Of a stretch of DNA of 64,000 bases, positions 40,237 through 53,402 are shown piece after piece. Both the position numbers and the translations under genes were made by a program. Each line of letters starts with the position of its first letter. Positions within the stretch are counted from its first letter, which is position 1. The DNA is taken from the NCBI GenBank assembly GCA_026636295.1, contig CP089450.1, positions 62,001 to 126,000 of the forward strand, written 5' to 3'. The stretch comes from Medakamo hakoo (lineage: Eukaryota > Chlorophyta > Trebouxiophyceae > Coccomyxaceae). The notes below the pieces were generated by a model that worked only from the letters and a program-made list of their open reading frames with translations, was not told the origin of the DNA and ran no database searches.

Positions 40237-43200
40237 TCGACGACGCAAACACCGCTCCTGCCGCCGCTGCCCCACCCCCGCTGACGGCAGAAGAAGCTCG
40301 CGCCGCAGCCGCCGCCGCCCGCGCCGAGCTAGGGCTGCCGGCGCCGGGCGAGGGCATGGGCGAGAGCGAGGGCGAGGACGAGGGCGGGCGCCCGCGGCCG
40401 CCGCCGCTCCCGCCGCTCCCGGGCCCCGCCCGCGTCGTCGCCTTTGACACCCGCCCCGCCGACTTGGCCGCCTGCCGAGCCGACCTGCCCATCGCCGGCA
40501 TGGAACAAGAGGTCATGGAAGCCGTGGCGGCGTCCGACGTCCTCCTGTTGTGCGGCGAGACGGGGTCGGGCAAGACGACGCAGGTCCCGCAATTCCTGCT
40601 CGAGGCCGGGTACGGGTCGGACGCCCACCCGGACACGGGCGGTGGCGTCCTCGTCACCCAGCCCCGCCGCGTGGCAGCCGCTGCCGCCGCCGCCCGCGTG
40701 GCGGCCGAGCTGGGCGTGCGCCTGGGCGGCCTGGTCGGGTACCAGGTCCGCCACGACGCGCGCGTCGCGTCGGGCGGGGCCACCCGCTGCAAGTTCGTCA
40801 CGGACGGCCTGCTGCTGCGGGAGCTGGCGTCCGACTTCCTCCTGTCGTCGCACTCCGCCATCATCGTCGACGAAGCGCACGAGCGGTCGCTGAACACGGA
40901 CTTGCTGCTCGGCCTGCTGTCGCGGGTCGTGACCCTGCGCCGGCGCTTGAGCGCCGCCGGCGCGGCGCTGCCGCCGACCACCAAACCGGCCCTGGCCGCC
41001 CGGCTGGGTGGCCGCGTCCGCCCGCTCAAGCTGATCATCATGTCGGCCACGCTGCGGCTGGATGACTTTGCGGCCAATCCGCGGTTGTTTCCGTCCCCGC
41101 CGCCCGTCGTGCACGTGCCCGCGCGCCAGTTCCCTGTCACCATCCATTTCGCGCAGCGGACGGCCGGCGAGCGCGAGTACGCGAAAGCGTCCGCGGCCAA
41201 AGCCGCCCAAATCCACACGACGCTGCCGCCCGGTGGCATCCTAGTGTTTTTGACGGGGCGCCGGGAAGTGGACTGGGTCGTGGCCAAACTGCGGCGGGAA
41301 CACGGGCCGAAAGCCGTGGAGGCCGAGGCGGCCAGCGAAGCGCCCGACCCGGCCGACCTGGGCGGCGGCGGCGGCGGCGGCGGCGGCGACGCGGCCGAAG
41401 ACGCGGCCGCCGACGCCGCGTCCGAAGCGGCCCTCCGCTCCTCCGAAGCCACGGACGATTACGACGCGGCCGAAGCCCTGTCCGACGAGGAGGAAACGTG
41501 GCAGCTGGGCGGGAGCGGGTTCACGCCGGAACAGGTCGCCGCGGCCGAGGCCGCGTTTGCCGAGCGGACGGGCGTCGACCTGGCCGCGCTGGGCGGCGGC
41601 GGCGCCGCCGCCACCGCCGCCGCCGCGCAACCGCGCGCCCCACGGCTGGCCATGCACGTCCTGCCACTGTACGCCGCCCTGCCCCGCCCCGCCCAGGACC
41701 GGGTGTTCGCGCCGCCCCCGCCCGGCACGCGCCTGGTCGTGGTCGCGACCAACGTCGCCGAAACGTCGCTGACCATCCCGGGCGTGCGGTACGTCGTCGA
41801 CGCGGGCCGGGCCAAGTCCCGGTCCATTTCGCGGGCGGGCGACAGGGGGGCGGCCATTGCCCGGTATGAGGTGGGGTGGGTGTCCCAAGCCTCGGCCGAC
41901 CAGCGGGCGGGGCGGGCGGGGCGGACGGGCCCCGGCCACTGCTACCGCCTGTACTCGGCGGCCGCGTACGGCGAGTCGCTGCCGCCCCACGCGCCCGCCG
42001 AGATCGAGGGCGCGCCCCTGGAGGGCGTGGCCCTGGCGCTGCGCGCCCTGGGCGTCGACAAGGTCGCCCACTTCCCTTTCCCGACCCCGCCGGACCGGGC
42101 GGCCCTGGTCCGGGCGGACGAGGCGCTGCGCGCGCTCGGCGCGCTGGCGGCCACCGGCAGCGACGGCGGCCACGCCCTCACCCCGCTCGGCCGGGCCATG
42201 GCGACGCTGCCCATCAGCCCGCGCCACGCGCGCGCGCTGCTGGAAGTGGGTCGGGCGGTGGCGGCGGGCGAAGCGCGGCCGCGGGCCTTGGCGGCCGCCG
42301 TCGGCTTGGCCGCCGCCCTGAGCGTCGAGTCGCCTTTCCTGGCCGACGCCGGCGGCGGTGGTGGCGGTGGGGACGAAGGCGAAGACGGCGGCGGCGCCGA
42401 CACCGACGCGGCCGCCGCTCGTAAAGCCCGCCGCGCGTCCGTGAAAGAAGCACAGGCCCGCCTGCGTGACGAGTCCGGCGACGCGCTGTCGGCGCTGGTC
42501 GCTTTGACCGCGTTTGAGGCGGCGGTGGCCGGGGGCGGCGGCGGCGGGTCGAGCACGTCGCCGGCCGCCCTGTCCGCGGGCGACGCCTTTTGCCGGGCGC
42601 ACGGCTTGGTGGCCCGCCACCTGCGCGAAGCGGCCGCCCTGCGCTTGCAACTGGCTGGCATCGTGGCCCGGGCGGCGGGCGAGGCGGGCGCGGCGCCCGG
42701 CCACCCGCTGGCAGGGCTGCCGCCCGCCGCGGCGGCCGCGCTGGTGGACGCGGGCGGCCCGCCCCCACACCCGCCCCGCCCGCTCTCCACCACCACCCGC
42801 ACCGCCCTCCTACGCGGCCTGGTGGCCGGCTGGGCCGACCAGGTCGGCCGCCGCGTCCGGTCCGACGCGGCCATCAAAGCCGCCGCTGCCGCCGCAGGGC
42901 GCAGCCGGGCGGTGCGGTATGAGCCGTGCAGCGCGCCAGACCTGGGAGGCGGGGGCGGGGGCGGCGGCGGCGGACCGGCCGACGTCGTCTTCCTCCACCC
43001 GCACTCCGCCCTGGGCGCCCGCGCGCCCGAGTGGGTGGTGTACGCGGATTTGGTGGCGTCGGCCAAACGGGTGTACATGGTGGGTGTGTCTGCCATTGAT
43101 GCGGGGTGGCTGGCAGCCTGCGCGCCCGGCCTGACGGCCGTGGAGGCGCCCGGCGCGGACGCGCCCGCCCGCTGGGAGCGGCGCGCCGACGCCGCGCTCG

Positions 43201-43598
43201 TCGCCGCGCCCGCCACCTACGGCCCGCGTGGCTGGGCTTTACCCGCCGTCCCCGTCCGCCACCCGGACGCTGGAGCACGGGCCCTTGCCTTTGCTGAAGC
43301 TGTGTTGGACGGCCGGGCCGTGGCCGGGCTGGGGCAGGCGCTCGGCCCCTGGCTGGTCGAGCCGCCGGCCTCGCTCCGCCGCCCGGGCGCGCTCGGCGTG
43401 CGGCGGGTGGGCGACCTCGTCCGCCGCTTGCGCACGGCGCGCGTGGACAGCCTGGCGAGCCTGGCAGCTGCCTGGAAGGCCGACCCGACTTTCTTGCAGC
43501 GGGAGTTGGGTGCGTGGGTCCGGCAGCCGGGCGGGCCTGGTGCGCTGGCGGGCGCGTGGGCGGGCGCGCTGGCAGACGTGCGCGCGCGGCGCGTGTAA
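39573..43598 (+). CDS. DHX37: DEAH-box RNA helicase DHX37 (Dhr1)
   Basis: Intronless, 1,341 residues. Dhr1/DHX37 releases U3 snoRNA from pre-ribosomes during small-subunit assembly in the nucleolus. The N-terminus is basic (MPPRSKRQRKARAANSLRAK), with a KARRVAEEKAARAAR coiled coil. Helicase motifs: I GETGSGKTTQVPQ (near residue 328), Ia QPRRVAA, II DEAHERS (near 433), III MSATLRL, then VVATNVAETSLTIPGVRYVV and QRAGRAGRTGPGHCYRLY. The C-terminal OB region matches the DHX37 type: VVYADLVASAKRVYMVGVSA, PRGWALPAVPV and ALGPWLVEPPASLR. Acidic and Gly/Ala-rich insertions (DDDDDDDDVDDAN; Gly runs) enlarge it beyond the usual length. ATG 39573 follows CGTCTCA. Confidence 0.93.
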
Positions 43599-43651
43599 CA
43601 ATGTGTAGCTGGGTGTGTGTTTCTCCTACAATCCCCCCGCCGCTTTCGCTT

Positions 43652-46600
43652 TCACAAGACCGGTGGTGGCGGCGCGCCGGGCGCGACCAGGGCCCGCGTC
43701 AGCTCGGCCAGCGCCGACGCGGCGGCATCGGCCAAAGCAGCCGCGTGCGGGGGCCGGCCTTCCGCGCCGTGACCACACGGACGCAGGCCGGCCGCGTCGG
43801 CCGCCGCCGCGGCGAGGTGCGCGACCCCGGGCGCCAGGGCCGGCAGGGACGCCGCCGCACGCGCGCCGGCCGTCAGGGACGCTGCCACGGCAGCCACATC
43901 ACCCGCCGCGACAGCAGCCCGCCCCCGCGCCAGGGCCGCCTGGGCGGCGGCGGCCGTGCCCGGCGTCGGGTGCGTGGCCGCGAGCGCGCCCGCGAGGGCC
44001 GGGCCCAACCCGCCCGCCCCGGGCGCGGACGCCAGGCCGGCCGCCCAGCCGGACGCAATGTGCGCAGACGGGACGGCGGCCACTATGACGGCCGCCAGGT
44101 GCGGTGGGTAGCCCTGCCAGTGCAGGACGCGGGCGGCGCCGGGCGAGGACAGGAAGAGGGCGTGCAGGGCGGCCGCGAGCGCGGCGCCCGTTTCGGCCGC
44201 GGCAGCAGACACGCCCGCGTCACCGTCCCGCGCCCGCCGCCACGCGCCGTCCAGGGCTTCCACCATCAACATGGCTGCCGCGCCGTCCTGGGCGGTCAGG
44301 GCGGACTCCAGCTCCCGGCCGGACGGGAGGAGGGAGGTGGGCGCGGCAGGCCGCGCGGGCGTGCCGCCCGGGGGTGGCGGCGCGGCGGCGGCCGCGCCAC
44401 CGCCCCCACCGCTCCCGCCAGCGGCCAGCATCCGGGCCGCACGCCGGGCGTCGTCCAGGCACCTCAGAGCAGCAGCCAACAGCGCCCGGGCCAGGGGTGG
44501 GCGGTCCCACACGCCCGGGTCGGGCGCCAGGGCCAGGAGCGGCGCGGCCGCGAGGTCGGCCGAGAACGCCGCGACGGCGGCGGGCGGGGGCTGGTCCGGC
44601 GGGCCGTCGCTCAGCGCGGACGGACCGCCACCGCAGCCCAGTGCCAGCAGGACGCGGGCACACGCCAGCCGGGCCGCGTCGGGTGGGAGGGCCGTCAACC
44701 ACCGGCCCAGCTCGTCCGCGGACGCGGGCGGGCAGGTCGGCGCGCACAGCCAGGGCAGGGCGGCCGCGGCGTCCGCGTCCGCGTCGGCCGGGCGGGCCCG
44801 GGCCGCGGACCCGGACGTGACGGCCGTGCGCAGGAGCAGGGCCGCACCCGCCGCGCAGGCGGGCGGCCGCTTTCCCGAGCGCAGCGCGGCCGACGCCGCG
44901 GCTTCCAGGGCTGGGTCGGCGCCGCCGCCGTGCCCACGCCCACCACCGCTCCCGCCCGCCCCGCCTGCCACGTCATCGTCCAGGGCCGCCGCCACCGCGC
45001 CGGGCGACACGTCCGCCGCCAGGGCCATCCACCGCGGGCGGATGGATGCGCACCCACCGTGTGCAGCCGCGACCAGGCGGGCCAAGCGGGCGAGTGGCAG
45101 GCGAGCCTCCAGCGGGTGCGGCCACACGGGCGGCGGGGCGGCCGGGGCGGCCTGGCTCGCCGCGTGGCGCTCGAGCACATACAGGCTCGCCAAGGGTGCG
45201 GCGCCGCTGGCACCGCGTTCGGCTGACGTCAGCGCGCGCTCGTCCAAGCACGCGTCCACCGCGTCCGGCGGCAGGAAATCGACGCCCGCAGCTGCGGCCG
45301 CGGCGGCCGCGGCAGACGCGAGCGCGACGAGCGCGGGGTGGAGCGGCACGCCGGCCGCGCGGAGGTGGGACGCCACCGCCGCGCCCAGCCGGGCTCTCAC
45401 GCCCTCGTCCAGGCGAGCCAGCGCAGCGGGTGACGCCGCGACCGCGTCCACGGCTTCAGCCGGCCGGGCGTCGGCCGGCGGCGCGCCCGCGGCCAGGGCG
45501 GGCGTCGGTGGCAGGGCAGCCGCCGCGGCCGCCGCCGCGCTCAGGGCGGCCCCCCAGTCGCCCGTGCCGCCTAAAACAGAGACGACGCCCGCGGCGGCTG
45601 CGTCCAGCCCCGCGTCGGGGAAGCGGACGGCAGCGCCGGGCGGGAGGGCCGCCGCGCGCAGCCCCGCCGCGAGCACGCCCCACCGCCGGGTGAGCAGGTG
45701 GAGGGCGACCCACGCCGCGGCTGGCGTGGGCGGCGGGCTGACCAGGGCGGCCATGATGGACTGCATGTCTGGCGCTGTCAGGGCGGGGGCCAGGAGCAGG
45801 GCGGCGGCCGTGCCGGCCAGGGTGGTGGCCGCGTCGAGGCCGGCAGCGCCGGTGGTGGTGGCGCCGCCGCCGCCACCACCACCACCACCACCACCACCAC
45901 CACCACAGCCCGCGCCTCGCAGGCGGGCCGCCCAGGCAGACGCCAGGGACGGGCGGGGCGCCGCGCCGGAGCCCAGGAGCGCGGCGGTCGCGGCCAAGTC
46001 GGCCGCGTCCGTGGGCGTCCAGGGCGAGGGCGACCGGGCGCGCAGCGCGGCGGCCCAGGCAGACGTGAAGCGGGCGGCGGCGGGGTCGTCGGCGGCGCTC
46101 CCGCCCAGGGCCGCCGCCAGGGCCGCCCGCGCCTCCGGCTGCCCAGCGCCCACCCGCCGGACCAAAGCAGCTGCGCCGTCCGGGCTGTCGGAGGCCACGG
46201 CCAAGGCCAGGCGGGCGCCGGCGGGCGTGCCAGCAGACAGCGCGGCGTCCGCGACCGCCGCCACCGCCGCGGGCCCGGCGGCCGCGATGGTGGTCAAGGC
46301 GCGCCCCGCCGGTCCGCCGTCGAGGGCGGCGGCGGCGCCCTCCGCGACAAGGGCTTCACACACGGCCTGCAACGCGCCCGGCACGTTGACGGCAATGGCG
46401 GCGGCCAAGCCCGGGCCAGCGCCGCCGCGGCCGCCGCCGCCGCCACACCGCAGCAGCGCGGCGGCTGCGGGCCCCGGCAAGACGGCCGGCCCGCCCGCTG
46501 CCAGGGCCGCACACAGGGCGGCAGCCAGCTCGCCCTCCAAGGCCGTGCAGTCAAACAGCGGGCTGGGCGCGGCCGGATGGTCGACGATGCGGGCCAGCTC

Positions 46601-47063
46601 CGCCGCCGCGACCGCGGCCCGGGCGGGCCGGGTGCGCGCGGCTTCAAAGGCGAGGAGAGGGTTGTCGGAGGTGGGGACAGGCGGTGACGACTCCACGCCA
46701 TCAGCACAGGCTTCCGCGTACTCGATGGCCAGCGGGGCGGCAGGGACGGCGGCCAGGGCGGCGAGCCTGTGGAGGAGGGGAAGAAGGAAGCCATGGGGGA
46801 GGGGGTGGGAAGGGGTGGGGGGGCCTGGTTTGGCGTGGGGGGCCGAAAACGAATGCCTGGGCCGCGCCCGGCCCCTTAAAAAACCCCCCCGCTCACACAA
46901 CTCACCACTCCACCGGCAGCTCATCCGCAACAGCTGCCCGGGCCAGGCGCGGGGACAGGAGGGACAGGGTCGCTGGGCTGGGCGGCGGGGCGAACGAATG
47001 CGAGGCGGCCGACGGCGGCGCACCCGCAAAGTCGCGCACCCACAGCCAGCGCAGGGGGTCCAT
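43652..47063 (-). CDS. INTS2: Integrator complex subunit 2
   Basis: Two exons (47063-46906 and 46766-43652, phase 2) give 1,090 residues, near the animal INTS2 length (about 1,200). Integrator cleaves snRNA 3' ends and terminates some Pol II transcripts. Exon 1 is MDPLRWLWVRDFAGAPPS...DELPVEW, too short to stand out alone. Exon 2 is an Ala-rich helical-repeat protein. The best signature is near the C-terminus: RVLHWQGYPPHLAAVIVAAV followed by PSAHIASGWAAGLASAPG. This resembles the animal HFQGYP...PSMHI segment, recalled from memory. A GGT run encodes poly-Gly at about 45875-45905. The assignment rests mainly on that block. Divergent from UGGT, 255 bp apart. Confidence 0.75.
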
Positions 47064-47318
47064 GCCAGGTGCCTGAATCTCTAGCCTGTCGCAGGACTAC
47101 AGCCCGGTCATGGCGGGATGGGATGGCGTGCGCCTGCACGTCAGAAACAGCTTTTCGGACGAGAGTTTTTTTGCTGCGAGTGAGCCCAGCCCGCCTCGAC
47201 CTTTGTTCAGACCATCCATCCCACCGCAGGCGCGCTGCGCTGGCACACACAGGACTGCGGCGGGGCCGCTCCGCGCATTTGCCCACTCGCGCGCGAACGC
47301 AGCAGGCCCGGACGCACC

Positions 47319-50300
47319 ATGCCGCCTCAACCTTGCCCCTGGCGCCCCTCGCGGCGGGCCCTTGCCAGTGCCGCAGCGATCCTCGTCGTCGCAGCAACGA
47401 GCGCATCGATCTGCCTCGCCCGCCCCGCACCCCCTTCCTCCACGTCCGGCACCGCCACCGTCACCCTGGCCGCCAAGTGGGGGCCGACGCCTTATGTCCT
47501 GGAAGCGGTGGAATTGCTGGTGAGATCGGATGGTCGTGTTTTTTTTCGGCGTTCCAATTTTCTTTTTTCCCCCCCCCCATCGCGTTTTCTTCTTTTTTCT
47601 TTTCTTCCCACGGCCGGTCCATCCACCCCAGTGCACTCAGCCGCCCGCCCCCACCCCCACCCCCACCCGACAGGCCGAGGACTCGCCCGACCTGATGTGG
47701 CAGTTTGCGGAAGCCTGGGCGCCGGAAACGGCGTCGCCGTCGTCCTGTTGGTCGGCGCTCGCGGCCGCACTGCGGTCAGACCTCGGCCTCCCGCCGCCGG
47801 CGCGCCGCGTCGTGTCGCTCGCCCTCGCGTCCCGCACGGCGTCGCCGAAAGTGGAACTGGTGCGCTCGCTGCTGGAGGATGAGCTGAGAGCGTTGGGAGA
47901 TGGCCACGCAGCGCACTCGGCCTGCTGCCTGGCGAGCCTGGGCGGCGGGCGGGTGGCGACCGACGCGGACGGGGTGGCGGCCGCGCTCGGGGCTGGAGCC
48001 ACGGCCGCCACCCCGCCGCCGCCGCTGTTTGATTTCGACCACGTCTTCGGCGGCGACGCCCCTCCCACAGCGCCGACCGTCGTCCTGTACGGCGCGCCCG
48101 GCACGCCCTGTTTCAGGGCCATGCACGGCGTGCTGGCCGAGCGTGCGCGGGCGGGCGCCCTGACGTATGCCTGGCGCCCCGCGGTCGGCCCGGCCGGCCT
48201 GGCGTCGTGCGGCGGCCGGTCCGCCTGCCTGGCCGCCGGCACGGCCGCCGGCACCCCGCCCGCCTCCTCCCAGGCCGACCGCCTCCCCCTGCCGGGCTAC
48301 TCCGCCGAGTTTGCGCTGAAATCCACAGAGTACCTGGCCATGGACGACGACGCGAAGAAAGGCGGCGACGGCGGCGGCAGTGACGAGCCAGCTGGCGGCG
48401 ACCAGGTCGTCGGCGGCCTGCTCTTCCCCACGCTCAAGGCCCGGGCTCCCGCGTCGTCCGCGCCCGCCCTGGACCGGCTGCGCGACCGCCTGGTCTCCAC
48501 CGGCGCCGGGCGCGACGGTGCGGCGGACGGCGCCGGCGGCGACGACGGCCCCGTCAAAGTGTGGGACCTGAAGGACGTCGGCCTCCAGGCCGCGGCGTCC
48601 GTCGCGGCGTCGCCCGACCCACTGACCGCCCTGGCCGACGTGTCCTCCACCTTCCCGGGCCGGGCGCGGGCCCTGACCCGGTCGCCCGTGCCGTCCGCCC
48701 TGAGGGCTGACGCGTCGGACGCCGGGCGGACCGCCTTCCCGCCCGGCTCGTCCCTGTTGATCATCAACGGCCTGCTCGCCCGGCTGGGCGGGCTGGAGCT
48801 GGGCGCCCTGGTGTCGGGCGCCCGGCACGAGGTGGGGCTGGCGGCGCGGCTCGCAGCCGCTGGCCTGACCCGCCCGCCCGACGTGGCGGCCGCCCTGCGC
48901 CTGCGGTCCGCGGCCAACCTGGACGGCGAGCCCGCTGCGAGTGATGGCGGTGGGGGCGGGGGTGACGGCGGCCCCGCACCTGGCGTCCCTCCGCCCATCG
49001 CGGGGCTGGGCGGCACGCCCCGTCTGGACCTGCTGGCCGTGCCGGGCATGGACGTGGACGAGGCGGCGCTGGACGAGGAGGAGGACGAGGAGGAGGGCGA
49101 CGGCGAGGGGCGCCCGGCCTCCCCGCACACGCCGCCCCGCCCCCCGCCGCCCATTGCCTGGGCGAACGACCTGGAAGCCGACGCCGAGTACGCCGCCTGG
49201 CCGGCCGACTTGAACGGCCTGTTGCGGTCCATGGGCGGCGGGGGCGTGCCTTCCCTGTCCCGCAACCTGTTCACGGCCGTGCTGATCGCCGACCCGTGCG
49301 ACGCCTCCGCCCGCGCGGGCGCGGCCGCCGCGTCCGCCGCGCTCGCCCAGCGGTGGCCGGTGCGGGTCGGGCTCCTGCCCCTGCCGCGGTCCGTGGCGGT
49401 GCGGGCGGCGGCGGGACTCAACGCGACGCCCCCGTCCTGGGCGGAGGCCGATGATTGCGAGCGCATCGCCCGCGCGACGGCGGCGTTGGGCGGCGCGGGG
49501 CGGGCGGGGTTGGTGACGCTGGGCGCGCTGCAGCCGAGCAGCGCCGGCGGTGCGCCCACCTGGGCCGACTGGAGCGCCGCCTTCCGCCGAGTCTGGCCGG
49601 CCTTGCCCGCCCGCCACCGGGGGCGGGTGGGCGGCGGCGTGTCCGCTGACGCGGTCATTGCCGCCATTGAAGCAGGCCAGCCCGTGGCGGGCGGTGGCAA
49701 GGCGCCGCCGTCTGCCGCGGCGGCGGTGGACGCTGCCGCGGCCGTCGCGACCGCGGCCGGCCTCGCCCGCCACCGGGCCGGCCTGTGGCTCAACGGCCTG
49801 TTCGCGGCCGACGCCGCCATCGCGCCTGTGACGCCGTTGGGCGCTGTCAACGGTGGTGCGACAGGCCCCGACGCCGACGCGGCCGCCCGCCAGGGCGACT
49901 GGTTCCAGGCGCTCGCGGGCCTGGTGCAGGCTGAAGCCCAGCGCGCCGTCCAGCTGCTGATGTTCCGCCGCCTGGAGGCCAGCGGCCCGCGCGCGCCGCG
50001 CACCCGGCGGTCCGGTGGAGACGGCTGGGACACGGTGCGTGCGCTGATCTCCGTGCCCGACGGCGGCCCTGCCGCCGTGCCGCGGGACAACCCGCGCGCG
50101 ACGGCGCGCGCGCCGCCGCCGCCCGCGCCCGGCCGCGTCCCCGAACCGCCGCCAGTCGTCATTGGGCTGGGAGGCGGGCCCGGCGGGGCGCCGGCCGGGG
50201 ACGCGCCGTCGCCGCCGCCCAAACCCCCACCGCTGCGCCAGGTCCGCCTGGCGGGCGGGGCGTCGCCGCACTCGGCGCCCTGGGCCGCGCGCCTGTCGTA

Positions 50301-53253
50301 CGCGAGCTCCGAGCCCGTCTTGGCCCGGCCGCAAGGCGGTGGCGGTGGCGCGTCTAAAAAACCGTCCCCGCTCCCGGCCGCGTTCACGCACTGGGTAGCG
50401 AGCGACGTGGGCACGCCGGCCGGCCGGGACCTGGCCCGCAAGGCCCTGGCGCACGTGCTCACGCCGCGCGAGCGCGGGGGGGCGGGTGGTGGCAGCGGCG
50501 GCACCCCGCACCAGCCGGCTCCTCCTCCACCCCTGCCGCCCGCCCGGGCCGCGCTGGTCCACTGCCCGGCGGAGGATGGTGCGCCACCATCCCCGTTGGC
50601 CCGCTTAGCCCTGGCCGCCTCGCGCGCCGTGGAGGCGGGGAGTAAAAAACCGCTGGCGGGCCCGGCTCGCGCGCGCCTGCTGCTGGCGCTGCTGGATGAA
50701 GGCACGGCGGCCAAGGTGGAGGGCGCGGGCGCGGACATTGCGGCCATCGCAGCCGACGCCCTGGCTGCTGCCGGAGCGGACAGTGCGGCTTTGACCGCCG
50801 CCCTGGCCGACGGCGCGTCCCTGGACGCCGACCTGGCGGCCCAGGCGGCCGCGTGCGCCGGCCCGCTCGGCCTGCGCCCCGGGCACCGGGCCGTCATCAC
50901 CAACGGCCGCGTCCTCACAGAAGCGGACGCGGCGGACGATGAATCGATTGGGTCCGGCATCGAAGCCGCGGACTTGGCGCTGGTGGAGGGCCACTCGAGC
51001 GCGGGTCGGCTGGCGGCCGCGCTCGCCCGCGTTGTGCACGCCGCGGCGGCGGGTGGTGTGCAGCCACCCCCGCCCGGCGTCTCTTACCCGGCAGGCGTCG
51101 CGCCCGACCGCGCTTCCGACGCCGTCGCCGCTGCCGCCTCCGAACTACTGTCCAGCCCGCCCAACCCGCTGGCGGCCGCGACGTCGCAGGCGGCGGCGGC
51201 GGCGGGCGCGGTCGACGCGCTCGCCGCAGCCGGGTCGACTGTGCTGGTCGATGCCAGCGGAGACGGCGGCGGCGGGTCCGCCTCCTTCACCTCCCCGCTC
51301 CACATCACGGCCGTGGTGTCCCCGTTGTCGGTGGACGCGGCCCGGGCGGCGCCACTGCTGGCCTCGCTGCGCGCGGCGCTGGCGCCCGCGTCCCTGACCC
51401 TCGTCCTCTCGCCGCCGCCCGACGTGACGGCCCCGCCCCTCACCTCGTACTACGCGTCCGCCGTCCCGGCGTTCAGCGCTGTCGACGGCGGCGACGGAGA
51501 AGACTTGGGTGAACCCCTGCCCCCCGCCGCCATCGCGCCGTCCCTGCCGTCCTCCCGCATCCTCACCCTCAACCTGCACGTGCCCGAGGCGTGGCTGGCC
51601 GAAGCGGTCGACGCGGGCGGCGTGGACCTGGACAACATCGTCCTGGCCACCCGCCCGGGCCGGTCCTTGACCGCCGCGTACGAGTTGGAAGCCCTACTGC
51701 TGACCGGGTCGTGCGTGGACGTGGCCGCCCGGACGCGGGAGGCCATCACGCCTCGTGGCGTGCAACTCACGCTCTCGCCCGCGTCCGCGGCGGGCCCGCG
51801 CACGCAGCAGGGCGACGCGCCGCCGCCGCCCACCACGGACACGCTCGTCATGTCCAACCTGGGCTACTTCCAGCTCCAAGCATCGCCGCGTGTGTGGTCC
51901 TTGGCCCTGGCTCCGGGCCGGTCGACGGAACTGTTCACCGTGTCGCCGTCCACCGGCCCCGCAGACGGCCGGCCGCTGGGCGGCGGGCGGGCCGCCGACG
52001 ATGGCGGCGGCCCGCCCGATCGCACCGCCCTCACCGTCGCCATGGACTCCCTGTCCGGGCGGCACGTGGCCCTGCGCCTGGTCAAACGCCCGGGCCGGGA
52101 AGCGGACGACGTGCTGGGCGTGGCCCCCGGGCGGGCCGCGCACGCGGCGGCCGGGCGTGGCGGTGGCGGCGGCGGCGGGTGGGCCGGCTGGCTGGGGAGC
52201 AAGGTCGGGCTGGGCGGCCCTCCCCCGCCCGCCCCGTCGGGGGCGGGCCCGCCCCCGCGTCCCAACGCCTCCACCCCCGTGTCCGCTGAGGACGACCCGG
52301 ACGCCGTCCACGTCTTCACCGTCGCGTCCGGCCACATGTACGAGCGCCTGCAGAAGATCATGGTCCAATCCGTGCTGGCCCACACAAAGGCCAAGCGCGT
52401 CAAGTTTTGGTTTATCAAAAACTACATGTCGCCCTCCTTCCGGGCCGTCCTGCCGGCCCTGGCGGCAGAATTTGGCTTCGAGTACGGCCTGGTCACGTAC
52501 AAGTGGCCGGCCTGGCTCAACCGCCAGACGGAGAAGCAGCGCATCATCTGGGCGTACAAGATCCTCTTCCTGGACGTCCTGTTCCCGCTCAACCTGCGGC
52601 GCGTCATCTTCGCGGACGCCGACCAGATCGTGCGCGCCGACTTTGGCGAGCTGATGCGGATGGACCTGAAGGGCGCGCCGTACGGCTACACGCCCTTCTG
52701 CGACTCCAACCCCGACACGGACGGCTTCAGGTTCTGGAAGGGCGGGTACTGGGAGAAACACCTGGGCGGCAAGCCGTACCACATCTCCGCGCTCTACGTC
52801 GTGGACCTGGCCACCTTCCGCGCGACGGCCGCGGGCGACACGCTGCGCGTCACGTACGACCAGCTGTCCCGCGACCCCGCGTCCCTGGCCAACCTGGACC
52901 AGGACCTGCCGAATTACGCGCAGCACACCGTCCCCATTTTCTCGCTGCCGCAGGCCTGGCTGTGGTGCGAGACCTGGTGCGGGGCGGGCACCAAGGCGTC
53001 CGCCAAGACCATCGACCTGTGCAACAACCCGGCCACCAAAGAACCCAAGCTGGACGCGGCCCGGCGCATCGCGCCAGAGTGGGTGGAGTACGACGCCCGG
53101 GCGCGGGCGGCGACGGACCGGGCGGAGCGGGCCCTGGGTCTGGGCGGTGGTGGGAGTGGTGGTGGCGGTGACGGGGGCGGGTCGGCGGCGCCGGCGCAGG
53201 CGACCGCTGAGCCGACGCCGGAGCCGACCAAGCACGATGTGACGGAGCTGTAG
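47319..53253 (+). CDS. UGGT1: UDP-glucose:glycoprotein glucosyltransferase (ER folding sensor)
   Basis: Two exons (47319-47519 and 47674-53253, phase 0) encode about 1,926 residues, longer than the usual 1,500-1,650. UGGT reglucosylates misfolded N-glycoproteins so that calnexin/calreticulin can rebind them. Exon 1 holds a signal peptide (RRALASAAAILVVAATSASI) and a conserved start (AAKWGPTPYVLEAVELL|AEDSPDLMWQFAEAW). The C-terminal GT24 domain is well kept: VHVFTVASGHMYERLQKIMV, RVKFWFIKNYMSPSF, YKWPAWLNRQTEKQRIIWAY, the DxD motif in VIFADADQIVRADFGEL, YGYTPFCDS, GYWEKHLGGKPYHISALYVV and NLDQDLPNY. The extra length is Ala/Gly/Pro/Asp-rich inserts in the thioredoxin-like region. It ends KHDVTEL, not a standard HDEL/KDEL. 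Confidence 0.95.
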
Positions 53254-53402
53254 AGGAGGGGGGGGTCGGTGCGCGTGTCGCATTTTTGTTTCCGTTCGTG
53301 CTGCTCCATCCCATCCCCACAGGCGCGCGCGCACGAGGTCGGCACACACTCTCAACACTGCGCGCCGTGTCTCTGTTCTGCGGGACGGGGGAGCGCGCAG
53401 CG

